The translations under genes were made by a program, and so were the position numbers. The notes beneath the pieces were generated by a model. That model made no database searches and was not told where the DNA came from. It saw only the letters and a list, made by a program, of their open reading frames with translations. From Flavobacteriaceae bacterium UBA4022 (GTDB lineage: Bacteria; Bacteroidota; Bacteroidia; Flavobacteriales; Flavobacteriaceae): a stretch of DNA of 12,768 nucleotides. This document shows positions 6,515-12,768 of the stretch, one piece after another; position 1 is the first letter of the stretch, and each line of letters starts with the position of its first letter. The stretch covers positions 1-12,768 of the forward strand of contig DGAU01000024.1 in the NCBI GenBank assembly GCA_002384055.1. Direction: 5' to 3'.

Positions 6515-7555
6515 TTATATCGTGGCGTGCTGTGCATAACTGCGCCACTTCTCAATACAGGTTTCCATATCGCTAGGCAATGGTGCTTCAAACGACATAA
6601 ACTGCTCAGTAGTTGGATGCACAAAACCAAGGGTTTTTGCATGTAAAGCCTGTCTGGGCAATATTTTAAAGCAGTTATCGACGAATTGTTTGTATTTGGT
6701 GAAGTGCGTTCCTTTGAGAATGGCATCACCCCCATATCGGGCATCATTAAACAACGTGTGACCGATATGCTTCATGTGCACCCTAATCTGATGGGTACGC
6801 CCTGTTTCTAATTGACAAGACACTAAGGTCACATACCCCAGTCGCTCAATAATTTCGTAATGCGTGACGGCGGGCTTGCCCTTTTGGTCCGCATCCTCAT
6901 CGAGAAAGACCGTGTTTTGTAATCTGTTTTTTGGATGGCGCCCAATGTGACCGGCAATGGTTCCTTTAGACTCCTCCAATTGCCCCCAGGCCAAAGCCAC
7001 ATATTTTCTTTGTGTGGTTTTGTTGAAAAACTGTTTAGACAAATGTGTCATAGCTTCTTCGGTTTTGGCAATCACCAAAAGTCCACTGGTATCTTTGTCT
7101 ATGCGGTGTACCAAACCTGGTCGTTGACTGGAATTATTCGGTAAGTTTTCAAAATGATAGGCCAAGGCGTTAATTAAGGTCCCGCTATAATTTCCATGAC
7201 CTGGATGAACAACCATACCGGCTTCTTTATTAACAACAACAACCTGATCATCTTCATAAACGATATCTATGGGAAGGTCTTCGGGGGTTAACAAAAATTC
7301 GTAGGGTGGATGCTCAAACAAGACGGTCACCACATCGAGGCCTTTGACCTTGTAATTGGATTTAACCGGAACAGTATTAACATATATGTTGCCGTCTTTC
7401 GCCGCCTTTTGGATTTTGTTTCGAGTAGCGTTTTCTATTCTATTCATTAAATACTTGTCGACACGCAGCGGCTGCTGCCCTTTGTCGGCGACAAATCGAA
7501 AATGTTCATAAAGATCATCTTGACCTTCGCTCGGTAATTCTGGGGCTTCATTCAT
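6515..7555 (-). CDS. rluD: RluA/RluD-family 23S rRNA pseudouridine synthase
   Basis: A 346-residue enzyme that isomerises specific uridines to pseudouridine, most likely in helix 69 of 23S rRNA if it is a true RluD. An S4 RNA-binding domain (about 29-77, LRVDKYLMNRIENATRNKIQ) comes first. The catalytic domain has the HRIDKDTSGLLVIAKT motif with nucleophile Asp153, then ATQRKY-type TTQRKYVALAWG (180-191), and ETGRTHQIRVHMKHIGH (250-266). The frame is open to 7612, but I choose the ATG at 7555: MNEAPELPSEG fits flavobacterial homologues, and the start overlaps the end of the PASTA gene by 8 bases (ATGAATGA), indicating translational coupling. ATG at 7573 is a possible alternative. RluA, RluC and RluD paralogues cannot be told apart with certainty from one sequence. 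Confidence 0.9.
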   Translation of the reverse strand: MNEAPELPSEGQDDLYEHFRFVADKGQQPLRVDKYLMNRIENATRNKIQKAAKDGNIYVNTVPVKSNYKVKGLDVVTVLFEHPPYEFLLTPEDLPIDIVYEDDQVVVVNKEAGMVVHPGHGNYSGTLINALAYHFENLPNNSSQRPGLVHRIDKDTSGLLVIAKTEEAMTHLSKQFFNKTTQRKYVALAWGQLEESKGTIAGHIGRHPKNRLQNTVFLDEDADQKGKPAVTHYEIIERLGYVTLVSCQLETGRTHQIRVHMKHIGHTLFNDARYGGDAILKGTHFTKYKQFVDNCFKILPRQALHAKTLGFVHPTTEQFMSFEAPLPSDMETCIEKWRSYAQHATI

Positions 7556-8180
7556 TTTTGTTTGTCGTGTCATTGCGTTGATTTGCCTTAAGATACTCAG
7601 AATCTGGATCAAGCTCTTCTATATTGAGGCCACCCGCACCATCACCCACAATTAAATCAATCGTGGTTGTTTTGGGTAGCTTTGCGCCTTGACCTAAAGA
7701 ACGTCCCTTGTAGGACATGACAAGTACCTCATCCTTGGCAATGTATTTTTTATAAACGATTTTCCCTACAGCAAACCCCCCAGCACGAAGTGCTGGCTTA
7801 GCCTGCCTCAAGGTCTTACCGATAACATAGGGCACTTCCATCATCTTATAGCCCGACCGATTAATGGACAAATATATTTTACGGTCCTGCTTAACCATTG
7901 CCCCTGCCACAGGGATCTGCTCAATCACGGTCGCAATTGGAAAACTAGGGTTAAAATTGGTGGTATCCAGTATGGCTATATTTAACTGATGCTCTGTTAA
8001 GACCAACTGAGCCTCTTCTAAAGTTAAGCGGGCAAGATTGGGCACCTCAATCTCCTGCCCATGATTCGTGTCTTTGTTGAGCCAAAAAAGAAGCCCAACA
8101 GCAATAACCGTCAAAAATAGCACTATGTAGAGCAGCTGTTTTAAAAACGTGCGTGAAAATAAAAACTGAGTGAAACGCAT
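7548..8180 (-). CDS. PASTA-domain single-pass membrane protein
   Basis: A 210-residue protein. A short basic N-terminus is followed by one transmembrane helix (about 14-34), then an extracytoplasmic part with two PASTA repeats: about 43-108 (EVPNLARLTLEEAQLVL ... KIYLSIN) and about 114-179 (EVPYVIGKTLRQAKPAL ... IDLIVGDG), and an acidic-polar tail. PASTA domains bind uncrosslinked peptidoglycan or muropeptides; they usually belong to PknB-type kinases or PBPs, but here there is no kinase or transpeptidase domain. The gene faces ddl divergently and overlaps the RluD-type gene by 8 bases. Its role in cell-wall sensing or scaffolding is inferred from the domain and from ddl next door. The first in-frame ATG gives the expected n-region. 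Confidence 0.9.
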   Translation of the reverse strand: MRFTQFLFSRTFLKQLLYIVLFLTVIAVGLLFWLNKDTNHGQEIEVPNLARLTLEEAQLVLTEHQLNIAILDTTNFNPSFPIATVIEQIPVAGAMVKQDRKIYLSINRSGYKMMEVPYVIGKTLRQAKPALRAGGFAVGKIVYKKYIAKDEVLVMSYKGRSLGQGAKLPKTTTIDLIVGDGAGGLNIEELDPDSEYLKANQRNDTTNKNE

Positions 8181-8200
8181 AGAAGGATATTGTCAATTTA

Positions 8201-8208
8201 CAAAAATA
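8201..8208 (-). promoter_or_regulatory. Putative -7 element for the PASTA-rluD-yaaA run
   Basis: Read on the minus strand this is TATTTTTG, an exact TAnnTTTG match, ending 20 bases before the PASTA ATG at 8180. No -33 TTG is found at the usual distance. It touches the outer arm of the dyad at 8208-8234. Confidence 0.45.
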
Positions 8209-8234
8209 CTAAACCTAAATTTAGTAAGTTTAGT
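8208..8234. promoter_or_regulatory. Dyad symmetry between the divergent PASTA and ddl promoters
   Basis: An inner perfect palindrome CTAAATTTAG (8215-8224) is flanked by outer inverted arms ACTAAAC (8208-8214) and GTTTAGT (8228-8234). The arms are off-centre by three bases. It sits between the two candidate -7 elements, so it could be an operator shared by both directions. A chance AT-rich palindrome is also possible. Confidence 0.4.
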
Positions 8235-8245
8235 GCGGGAAGTAA

Positions 8246-8253
8246 TAATTTTG
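8246..8253 (+). promoter_or_regulatory. Putative -7 element for ddl-coaD
   Basis: TAATTTTG matches TAnnTTTG exactly and ends 24 bases before the ddl ATG. The -33 position has no TTG. Confidence 0.45.
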
Positions 8254-8277
8254 TCTTTTTAAATAGAGTAAAGCGTT

Positions 8278-9276
8278 ATGAAAAAAATCAAAGTAGCGGT
8301 GGCCATGGGTGGATATTCGAGCGAACATGCCATTTCCATGAAAAGTGGCGCAGTCGTCTGTGACGCCCTGGATCCCAATCGTTATGAGATTTATCCCATT
8401 CATGTGACCCAACAAGCGTGGAGTTACACCTCTGGTGACGGCAAAAGGCAAGAAGTTTCCATGGGTAATTTTAGCTTTTTTAATGGACACGAAGCCATTC
8501 AACCCGATGTTGTTTTCAATACGATTCATGGGGCACCTGGCGAAAACGGATACATCGCGGCACTCTGCGACTTAGCCAAAATACCACAAACCAGCACGCA
8601 CTTTTATGCGGCTGCCCTCACCTTCAACAAACGGGATTGTCTCTCTGTACTCAAAAGCTTTGGCATTAGATGCGCTGAATCAATTTATATCAACCAAGGC
8701 GATGCTGTTTCTTTCGAACACATTAAAACCAAATTAGGCTTACCCTTTTTTATCAAACCTAACCGCTCGGGATCGAGTTATGGCATTAGCCGTGTCGCCA
8801 GCAAAGATGAATTCGCAACGGCGTTGGACAAGGCGTTTCTAGAAGATTCAGAAATCCTTATAGAGCGCGCGCTAGTTGGGACAGAGGTCTCTGTTGGTGC
8901 TTACCTTTATGCAGATCAGGTCCATGTCTTGACACCCACGGAAATTGTTTCCGAGAATGACTTTTTTGATTTCGAAGCGAAGTACCACGGGAAATCAAGT
9001 GAAATCACCCCTGCAAGAATTACCTCAGAAGAAACCAGTGCGGTGCAAATGGCAGCCAAACGCATATTTGAGGCTTTAAAAATGACCGGAGTCAGCCGGA
9101 CCGATTTTATTTTAGAGAATGGATACCCCTATTTTATTGAAACCAATTCAAATCCAGGATTATCGCAAGAAAGTCTTGTCCCCAAACAAGTCCGATATGC
9201 GGGTATGACCTTGAGCACCTTTTTCGACCAACTCATCGATGATGCCCTGTCGAGACACCAAAGAACAAAATTATGA
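8278..9276 (+). CDS. ddl: D-alanine--D-alanine ligase
   Basis: A 332-residue ATP-grasp enzyme of the usual length. It joins two D-alanines for the peptidoglycan precursor in the cytoplasm. Motifs in order: GGYSSEHAIS (11-20, with Glu16 for the first D-Ala), HGAPGENG (84-91), KPNRSGSSYGIS (160-171, ATP loop), ERALVGTEVS (196-205), DFEAKYHGKSSEITPA (231-246), TDFILENG (275-282) and the metal-binding IETNSNPGLSQESLVP (287-302, Glu288 and Asn290 with Asp276). Tyr236 in the EAKY motif corresponds to the Tyr typical of D-Ala-D-Ala rather than D-Ala-D-Lac ligases, where a His is found, so no VanA-type specificity is expected. The stop overlaps the coaD start by four bases (ATGA). The divergent PASTA gene across a 97-base gap is also wall-related. 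Confidence 0.96.
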   Translation: MKKIKVAVAMGGYSSEHAISMKSGAVVCDALDPNRYEIYPIHVTQQAWSYTSGDGKRQEVSMGNFSFFNGHEAIQPDVVFNTIHGAPGENGYIAALCDLAKIPQTSTHFYAAALTFNKRDCLSVLKSFGIRCAESIYINQGDAVSFEHIKTKLGLPFFIKPNRSGSSYGISRVASKDEFATALDKAFLEDSEILIERALVGTEVSVGAYLYADQVHVLTPTEIVSENDFFDFEAKYHGKSSEITPARITSEETSAVQMAAKRIFEALKMTGVSRTDFILENGYPYFIETNSNPGLSQESLVPKQVRYAGMTLSTFFDQLIDDALSRHQRTKL

Positions 9277-9713
9277 AACGAGCTATTTTCCCAGGAACTT
9301 TTGACCCATTCACCAAAGGCCATCTCTCCATTGTATTGCGAGGATTAGAAGTGTTTGACACCATAATCATTGCCATTGGAACCAATACCGAGAAAGCTCC
9401 TATGTGGGCTCTTGACAAAAGAAAGCAATTGATCGAAGCGTTATTTTGTGATCACCCCAACGTGACGGTAGACACCTATAAGGGACTCACCATGGGTTAC
9501 TGCGAAGCAAAAAAAGCGACCCATATATTGCGCGGTTTGCGCAGCAGTAAGGATTTTAGTTATGAACAACCAATTGCACAAACCAATCGAGCCCTCTCCG
9601 GGATAGATACCGTGTTTTTTGCTAGTGACCCCGCACTAACACATATATCGTCAACTATTGTTCGAGACTTGGCCAAGCATAATGGGGACATCAGCATGTT
9701 TTTACCTGAATAA
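9273..9713 (+). CDS. coaD: Phosphopantetheine adenylyltransferase
   Basis: A 146-residue nucleotidyltransferase, slightly shorter than the ~160 residues of E. coli CoaD. It transfers AMP from ATP to 4'-phosphopantetheine, the penultimate step of coenzyme A synthesis. The N-terminal GTFDPFTKGH (8-17) contains the T/HxGH nucleotide-binding motif, RGLR (87-90) and the YEQPIAQTNRAL segment (97-108) contribute to substrate and phosphate binding, and ISSTIVR (125-131) is the second family signature. The start codon overlaps the ddl stop (ATGA), so translation is likely coupled to ddl and the two form one operon. Transcription meets the rpsT gene head-on, with 60 bases between the two stop codons. 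Confidence 0.96.
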   Translation: MKRAIFPGTFDPFTKGHLSIVLRGLEVFDTIIIAIGTNTEKAPMWALDKRKQLIEALFCDHPNVTVDTYKGLTMGYCEAKKATHILRGLRSSKDFSYEQPIAQTNRALSGIDTVFFASDPALTHISSTIVRDLAKHNGDISMFLPE

Positions 9714-9720
9714 ACAGCAT

Positions 9721-9750
9721 AAAAAAACTCTCCCCATAATTGAGAAGAGT
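9721..9750 (-). terminator. Terminator of rpsT
   Basis: In minus-strand RNA, 9742-9750 pairs with 9727-9735 as a 9-bp stem with two G-U pairs and a six-base loop, then a run of U (A run 9721-9727 on the plus strand). On the plus strand the two wobble pairs become C-A mismatches, so it is directional for rpsT and weaker for coaD. Confidence 0.75.
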
Positions 9751-9773
9751 CTTTAATTAGATCGTAACGTACG

Positions 9774-10025
9774 TTAAAGTGCCGCGACGTGCTTTTTAAG
9801 ACCTGACTTTAAATTGGCCGCCTTATTGGCATGAATAATATTTTTCTTTGCTAATTTATCAAGCATAGATGACACTTCAGGAAGCAACTTCTCAGCTTCT
9901 TTCTTGTCCGTCAAGTCACGTAATTTTTTCATTGCGTTACGCGCAGTTTTGTGCTTATAACGGTTAGAAACACGCTTAACTTCGTTACTTCTGATGCGTT
10001 TTAATGCTGATTTATGATTTGCCAT
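9774..10025 (-). CDS. rpsT: 30S ribosomal protein bS20
   Basis: An 83-residue, strongly basic helical protein matching S20 throughout. It starts MANHKSALKRIRSNEVKRV, has the RNA-contacting Arg/Lys-rich helix RYKHKTARNAMKKLRDL (22-38), and the characteristic IHANKAANLKSGLKKHV ending (64-80). It binds the 5' domain of 16S rRNA early in 30S assembly. The start codon lies only 21 bases after the 3' end of a tRNA-Glu on the same strand, too short for a separate promoter, so the two are probably one transcript; tRNA 3' processing would leave the S20 message with a 21-base leader. A U-tailed hairpin follows the stop codon by a short distance. Confidence 0.97.
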   Translation of the reverse strand: MANHKSALKRIRSNEVKRVSNRYKHKTARNAMKKLRDLTDKKEAEKLLPEVSSMLDKLAKKNIIHANKAANLKSGLKKHVAAL

Positions 10026-10046
10026 AATATTTTTTCTAATTAATTG

Positions 10047-10118
10047 TAGCCCGTGGGAGAATCGAACTCCCCTTACCAGGATGAAAACCTGGCGTCCTAA
10101 CCGATAGACGAACGGGCC
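10047..10118 (-). tRNA. tRNA-Glu (anticodon UUC)
   Basis: The minus-strand sequence folds into a full cloverleaf. The acceptor stem begins GGCCCGT and pairs with ACGGGCT (first pair G-U), with discriminator A. The D-arm has GTCT/GGAC. The anticodon stem CCAGG/CCTGG holds the loop TTTTCAT with anticodon TTC. A four-base variable region follows, then the T-arm GGGAG-TTCGATT-CTCCC. CCA is not encoded (CAA follows the discriminator), so it must be added enzymatically. The gene reads GAA/GAG codons. Confidence 0.96.
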
Positions 10119-10138
10119 GTTGTGCCAAAATTCGGATG

Positions 10139-10168
10139 CAAAAATACAACATTTTTTAAACGAGACAA
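10139..10168 (-). promoter_or_regulatory. Promoter for tRNA-Glu-rpsT
   Basis: On the minus strand a -33 TTG (10168-10166) is followed after exactly 19 bases by TATTTTTG (10146-10139), a full match to the Bacteroidota consensus TTG-N19-TAnnTTTG. Transcription would start near 10132, some 14 bases before the tRNA. This is the best promoter in the window. Confidence 0.7.
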
Positions 10169-10195
10169 GTATTGTATTTTATTTTTCGGTTTTTT

Positions 10196-11668
10196 TTAAT
10201 AAGCCTTAGCAAAGATGACCTTACGTAATGAATATTTCCCAGTAACCATGCACGCTCCGGGTTCCATTGGACCTTCCAATGGAATGCAGCGTATGGTCGC
10301 TTTCGTTTCGTTTTTGATGCGCTCCTCAGTTTCCGGTGTTCCGTCCCAATGCGCCCAAACAAAACCACCTTTGGTTTTAATGATTTCCTTAAACGCTAAA
10401 TATGTTTCTGCATGACTGGTATAACCTGTTTGCATTTGTTGGGCGGCGTCAAACAATTTATTTTGAATATCGCCAAGTAGGGCCGCGACGTGCGCCACAA
10501 CCTGATCGGCGGAAACAATTTCTTTTGACAAGGTATCGCGACGAGCCACCTCAAGAGTACCATTCTCCAAGTCCTTGGGCCCAATAGCAATGCGAACCGG
10601 CACGCCTTTGAGTTCGTATTCGTTAAATTTCCATCCTGGTTTATGGGTATCACGCTGGTCTAATTTGACCCTTATCCCTTTTTGACGCAATGAAGCCATG
10701 AGTTCTTTACCCCTACCCACAGTTTGCTCATACTGCTCGTCGTTTCGGTAAATAGGAATTATTACAACTTGGTCAGGCGCTAAATTAGGCGGAAGAACCA
10801 GTCCATTATCATCACTATGGGTCATAATTAGCGCGCCCATAAGCCGTGTTGAAACGCCCCATGAGGTCGCCCAAACATAGTCCAACTTTCCTTCCTTATC
10901 CGCAAATTTAACGTCAAATGCTTTGGCGAAATTCTGACCTAAAAAATGCGAGGTCCCGGCCTGAAGGGCTTTTCCATCTTGCATCATCGCCTCAATGCAA
11001 TAGGTTTCCAATGCCCCGGCAAAACGTTCGTTTTCTGACTTTAATCCTTTTATTACAGGGACCGCCATAAACGACTCAGCAAAGGTGGCGTAGATATTCA
11101 TCATTTGTTCCGCCTCTTCAATGGCCTCTTGCTGGGTGGCATGAGCAGTATGTCCTTCTTGCCATAAAAATTCGGCCGTTCTCAAAAACAGACGCGTACG
11201 CATTTCCCAACGCACCACATTGGCCCATTGATTGATCAAAAGAGGCAAATCTCTATAGGACTGAACCCATCTGCGGTAGGTGTCCCAAATGATCGTTTCC
11301 GAGGTTGGTCTGACAATCAACTCTTCTTCCAATTTAGCATCTGGGTCCACAACAATCTCTCCATTTTCGTCGACCTTTAATCGATAATGCGTCACAACGG
11401 CACACTCCTTAGCAAAACCATCGACATGACTCGCCTCTTTAGTGAAATAGCTTTTTGGAATAAAGAGCGGAAAGTAAGCGTTTTGATGTCCGGTTTCTTT
11501 GAACATTCTATCGAGCTCCTTCTGCATCATCTCCCAGATGGCATAACCATAGGGCTTGATGACCATACATCCACGTACGCCCGAATTTTCGGCCAAATCA
11601 GCCTTGTAGACCAATTCGTTGTACCACTTAGAGTAGTCTTCGGCACGAGAAGTTAAATTTTTTGCCAT
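10196..11668 (-). CDS. proS: Prolyl-tRNA synthetase (archaeal/eukaryal-type, no editing insert)
   Basis: A 490-residue class II synthetase that charges tRNA-Pro in the cytoplasm. It is the shorter ProS type found in Bacteroidota: there is no ~180-residue editing insert between motifs 2 and 3. Visible elements are the N-terminal NLTSRAEDYSKWYNELV, GCMVIKPYGYAIWE (33-46, motif 1 region), RPTSET (120-125), motif 2 RWEMRTRLFLRTAEFLWQEGHTAH (about 153-176), the HFLGQNFAKAF segment (241-251), motif 3 STRLMGALIMTHSDDNGLVLPP (about 273-294), the anticodon-binding domain (about 300-400), and a C-terminal extension with Cys461 and Cys473 ending in Tyr490, as usual for this type. The frame is open to 11728, but MAKNLTSRAED is the family start and a -7 element lies within the extension, so 11668 is used. 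Confidence 0.96.
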   Translation of the reverse strand: MAKNLTSRAEDYSKWYNELVYKADLAENSGVRGCMVIKPYGYAIWEMMQKELDRMFKETGHQNAYFPLFIPKSYFTKEASHVDGFAKECAVVTHYRLKVDENGEIVVDPDAKLEEELIVRPTSETIIWDTYRRWVQSYRDLPLLINQWANVVRWEMRTRLFLRTAEFLWQEGHTAHATQQEAIEEAEQMMNIYATFAESFMAVPVIKGLKSENERFAGALETYCIEAMMQDGKALQAGTSHFLGQNFAKAFDVKFADKEGKLDYVWATSWGVSTRLMGALIMTHSDDNGLVLPPNLAPDQVVIIPIYRNDEQYEQTVGRGKELMASLRQKGIRVKLDQRDTHKPGWKFNEYELKGVPVRIAIGPKDLENGTLEVARRDTLSKEIVSADQVVAHVAALLGDIQNKLFDAAQQMQTGYTSHAETYLAFKEIIKTKGGFVWAHWDGTPETEERIKNETKATIRCIPLEGPMEPGACMVTGKYSLRKVIFAKAY

Positions 11669-11725
11669 TTTTATTGGTGTTGGCACAGTAATTGCCTTTA
11701 TGTTAAAAAAGTTGTTCCGTCTAGG

Positions 11726-11756
11726 CAAAACTACTTATTTTTATGATGTCCAACAA
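11726..11756 (-). promoter_or_regulatory. Promoter for proS
   Basis: On the minus strand a -33 TTG (11756-11754) is separated by 20 bases from TAGTTTTG (11733-11726), an exact TAnnTTTG match. Transcription would begin about 50 bases before the chosen proS start. It overlaps the region needed by the divergent lipoprotein gene. Confidence 0.6.
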
Positions 11757-11772
11757 TTATAAACACGCCGAT

Positions 11773-12768
11773 ATGCAAACCTTCAAACACTTTACCAAGA
11801 ATGCCATGGCATTTTACGCTTATGGTTTCGCAACGCTTCTCTTGACCGGATGCCAATCCTATCAAAATTTACCAGAAAAAGATGGCGTTTATGCAGGATC
11901 CACACCTGTTGTTTCGGACGAACAGCCCAATAGCAAAAACAATTATTACCAACAATATTTCAGCACGAAAGCGGCTCAATTGGAGGAACTACCTGAGGAG
12001 GATTTGATCTTCACAGACATTTCTGCTTATAGCTCCAATGAAAGTATAGACGAAGAGGGTTACGTCATCATTGAAGAGCCGGAAGAAGAAGCTTATGGCG
12101 GCTGGGGAAACAATACTACCGATGTAACCATAAATGTTTACAATACGGGCTGGAACGACCCTTACTATTTTGGTGGTTGGTCCCGTCCTTGGGGATTTAA
12201 TAATTGGAACAGACCCTTCTGGGGCTTTAACAGTCCATGGGGCTGGAGTCCTTTTTGGAATTGGTCTTCTGCTTATTACAACCCCTATTATTTTTATGGA
12301 CCTGGCTATTGGCCCTACAACAATTACTATGGAAATCAATGGTACCAGCAAGGCTACAGTTATGCCAACGTAGGACATCGCGGACGATCGAATCAGGATT
12401 TATTAAGAAGACAACAACGGCCTGATGGGCAATCTGGACGTTATGCTAGGGGCGCTCAATCCAACAGATCATCAGAATCTTCCGGTAGCAGAGTCGCTCC
12501 GACGCGGTACCATAGAAGCACCTCTCAATCGCAAACTACACGAACAACAGGTGTTACGCGACGCTTCAACCCTTCAAGCCGTACCAATACGATTACTAAT
12601 AATAATACGGTGACCCCTAGACCGCCGCAGAACATCAAGGTTAAAAAACAAAATAAAACTAACGCAGTACGTCAAAATCAAACGCAATCAGCACCAAGCA
12701 CCAGACCACAAAGTTTCTCAAGCCCTAGAGGAGGAACCCGAAACAGTTCATCGGGTCGTGGTGGTGGT
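11773..12768 (+). CDS. Aromatic-rich lipoprotein, truncated by the window end
   Basis: An open frame of at least 332 codons with no stop before the window ends. From the ATG at 11773 there is a lipoprotein signal: basic n-region (KHFTKN), hydrophobic stretch, and lipobox LLTGC with Cys27, so the protein is probably anchored in a membrane facing the periplasm or outside. A short linker and an acidic segment (about 70-108) follow. Next comes a remarkable aromatic stretch (about 109-197) with 12 Trp and many Tyr, Asn, Gly and Pro, for example GFNNWNRPFWGF and YYNPYYFYGPGYW. The rest (about 200-332) is a basic, low-complexity Ser/Thr/Gln/Asn/Arg tail. In-frame ATGs at 11743 and 11746 would give a 37-residue signal and would overlap the proS promoter, so I prefer 11773. 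I do not recognise a named family. It is divergent from proS with a roughly 100-base gap. A surface or envelope structural role is inference only. Confidence 0.82.
   Translation, partial: MQTFKHFTKNAMAFYAYGFATLLLTGCQSYQNLPEKDGVYAGSTPVVSDEQPNSKNNYYQQYFSTKAAQLEELPEEDLIFTDISAYSSNESIDEEGYVIIEEPEEEAYGGWGNNTTDVTINVYNTGWNDPYYFGGWSRPWGFNNWNRPFWGFNSPWGWSPFWNWSSAYYNPYYFYGPGYWPYNNYYGNQWYQQGYSYANVGHRGRSNQDLLRRQQRPDGQSGRYARGAQSNRSSESSGSRVAPTRYHRSTSQSQTTRTTGVTRRFNPSSRTNTITNNNTVTPRPPQNIKVKKQNKTNAVRQNQTQSAPSTRPQSFSSPRGGTRNSSSGRGGG

Noticed and set aside
8278..9276. Ddl as a vancomycin-resistance-type D-Ala-D-Lac ligase
   Set aside because: The EAKY motif keeps Tyr236, typical of D-Ala-D-Ala ligases; the lactate-type His is absent, and no vanH/vanX-like neighbours are present.
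11989..12613. Several open frames on both strands within the terminal region
   Set aside because: They are shadows of the long lipoprotein frame that runs from 11773 to the window end; their translations show no domain or sensible start context.
1..12768. CRISPR array, insertion sequence, phage or defence island
   Set aside because: No regularly spaced repeats, transposase, integrase, attachment-site duplication or nuclease/toxin genes are visible; most genes are conserved housekeeping functions.

Overview
The window looks like a chromosomal segment of a member of the Bacteroidota, most likely a (marine) Flavobacteriaceae. Three kinds of evidence agree. A very large secreted protein carries HYR/Ig-like modules and ends in a type IX secretion (T9SS) C-terminal sorting domain. 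Several genes are preceded by the Bacteroidota-type -7 element TAnnTTTG, and few starts have a recognisable Shine-Dalgarno. The housekeeping proteins (archaeal/eukaryal-type ProS, YaaA, RluD-like synthase, Ddl, CoaD, bS20) read as flavobacterial versions.

Layout. 1-1170: a MarR-type regulator and a secreted YceI-like protein form a two-gene plus-strand operon, with two tandem perfect palindromes in the promoter and a strong terminator at the end. 1246-1855: a stand-alone glutamine amidotransferase subunit (PabA/TrpG). It converges on the minus-strand 1178-residue T9SS cargo protein (2010-5546), and a 9-bp hairpin terminator lies between them. 5681-8180: a minus-strand run PASTA membrane protein > RluD-type pseudouridine synthase > YaaA. 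8278-9713: a divergent plus-strand ddl-coaD pair joined by an ATGA overlap. 9774-11668: minus-strand proS, tRNA-Glu(UUC) and rpsT, with a good promoter in front of the tRNA. 11773-end: a divergent, window-truncated lipoprotein with an extremely Trp/Tyr-rich middle.

How the genes work together. Most of the window is core metabolism and cell maintenance: folate or tryptophan precursor synthesis, peptidoglycan precursor (ddl) and a probable peptidoglycan-binding PASTA protein facing it, CoA synthesis, rRNA modification, translation, and peroxide/iron stress (yaaA). The accessory parts are the MarR-YceI switch, the large mosaic adhesin-like surface protein and the end lipoprotein.

I do not see a clear new multi-gene system, mobile element, CRISPR array or defence cluster. 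The best leads are the architecture of the T9SS protein (a gapless 153-residue duplicated module inserted inside HYR/Ig-like folds), the tandem operator-like palindromes ahead of the MarR gene, and the unnamed aromatic-rich lipoprotein. No gene-free stretch exceeds 300 bases.
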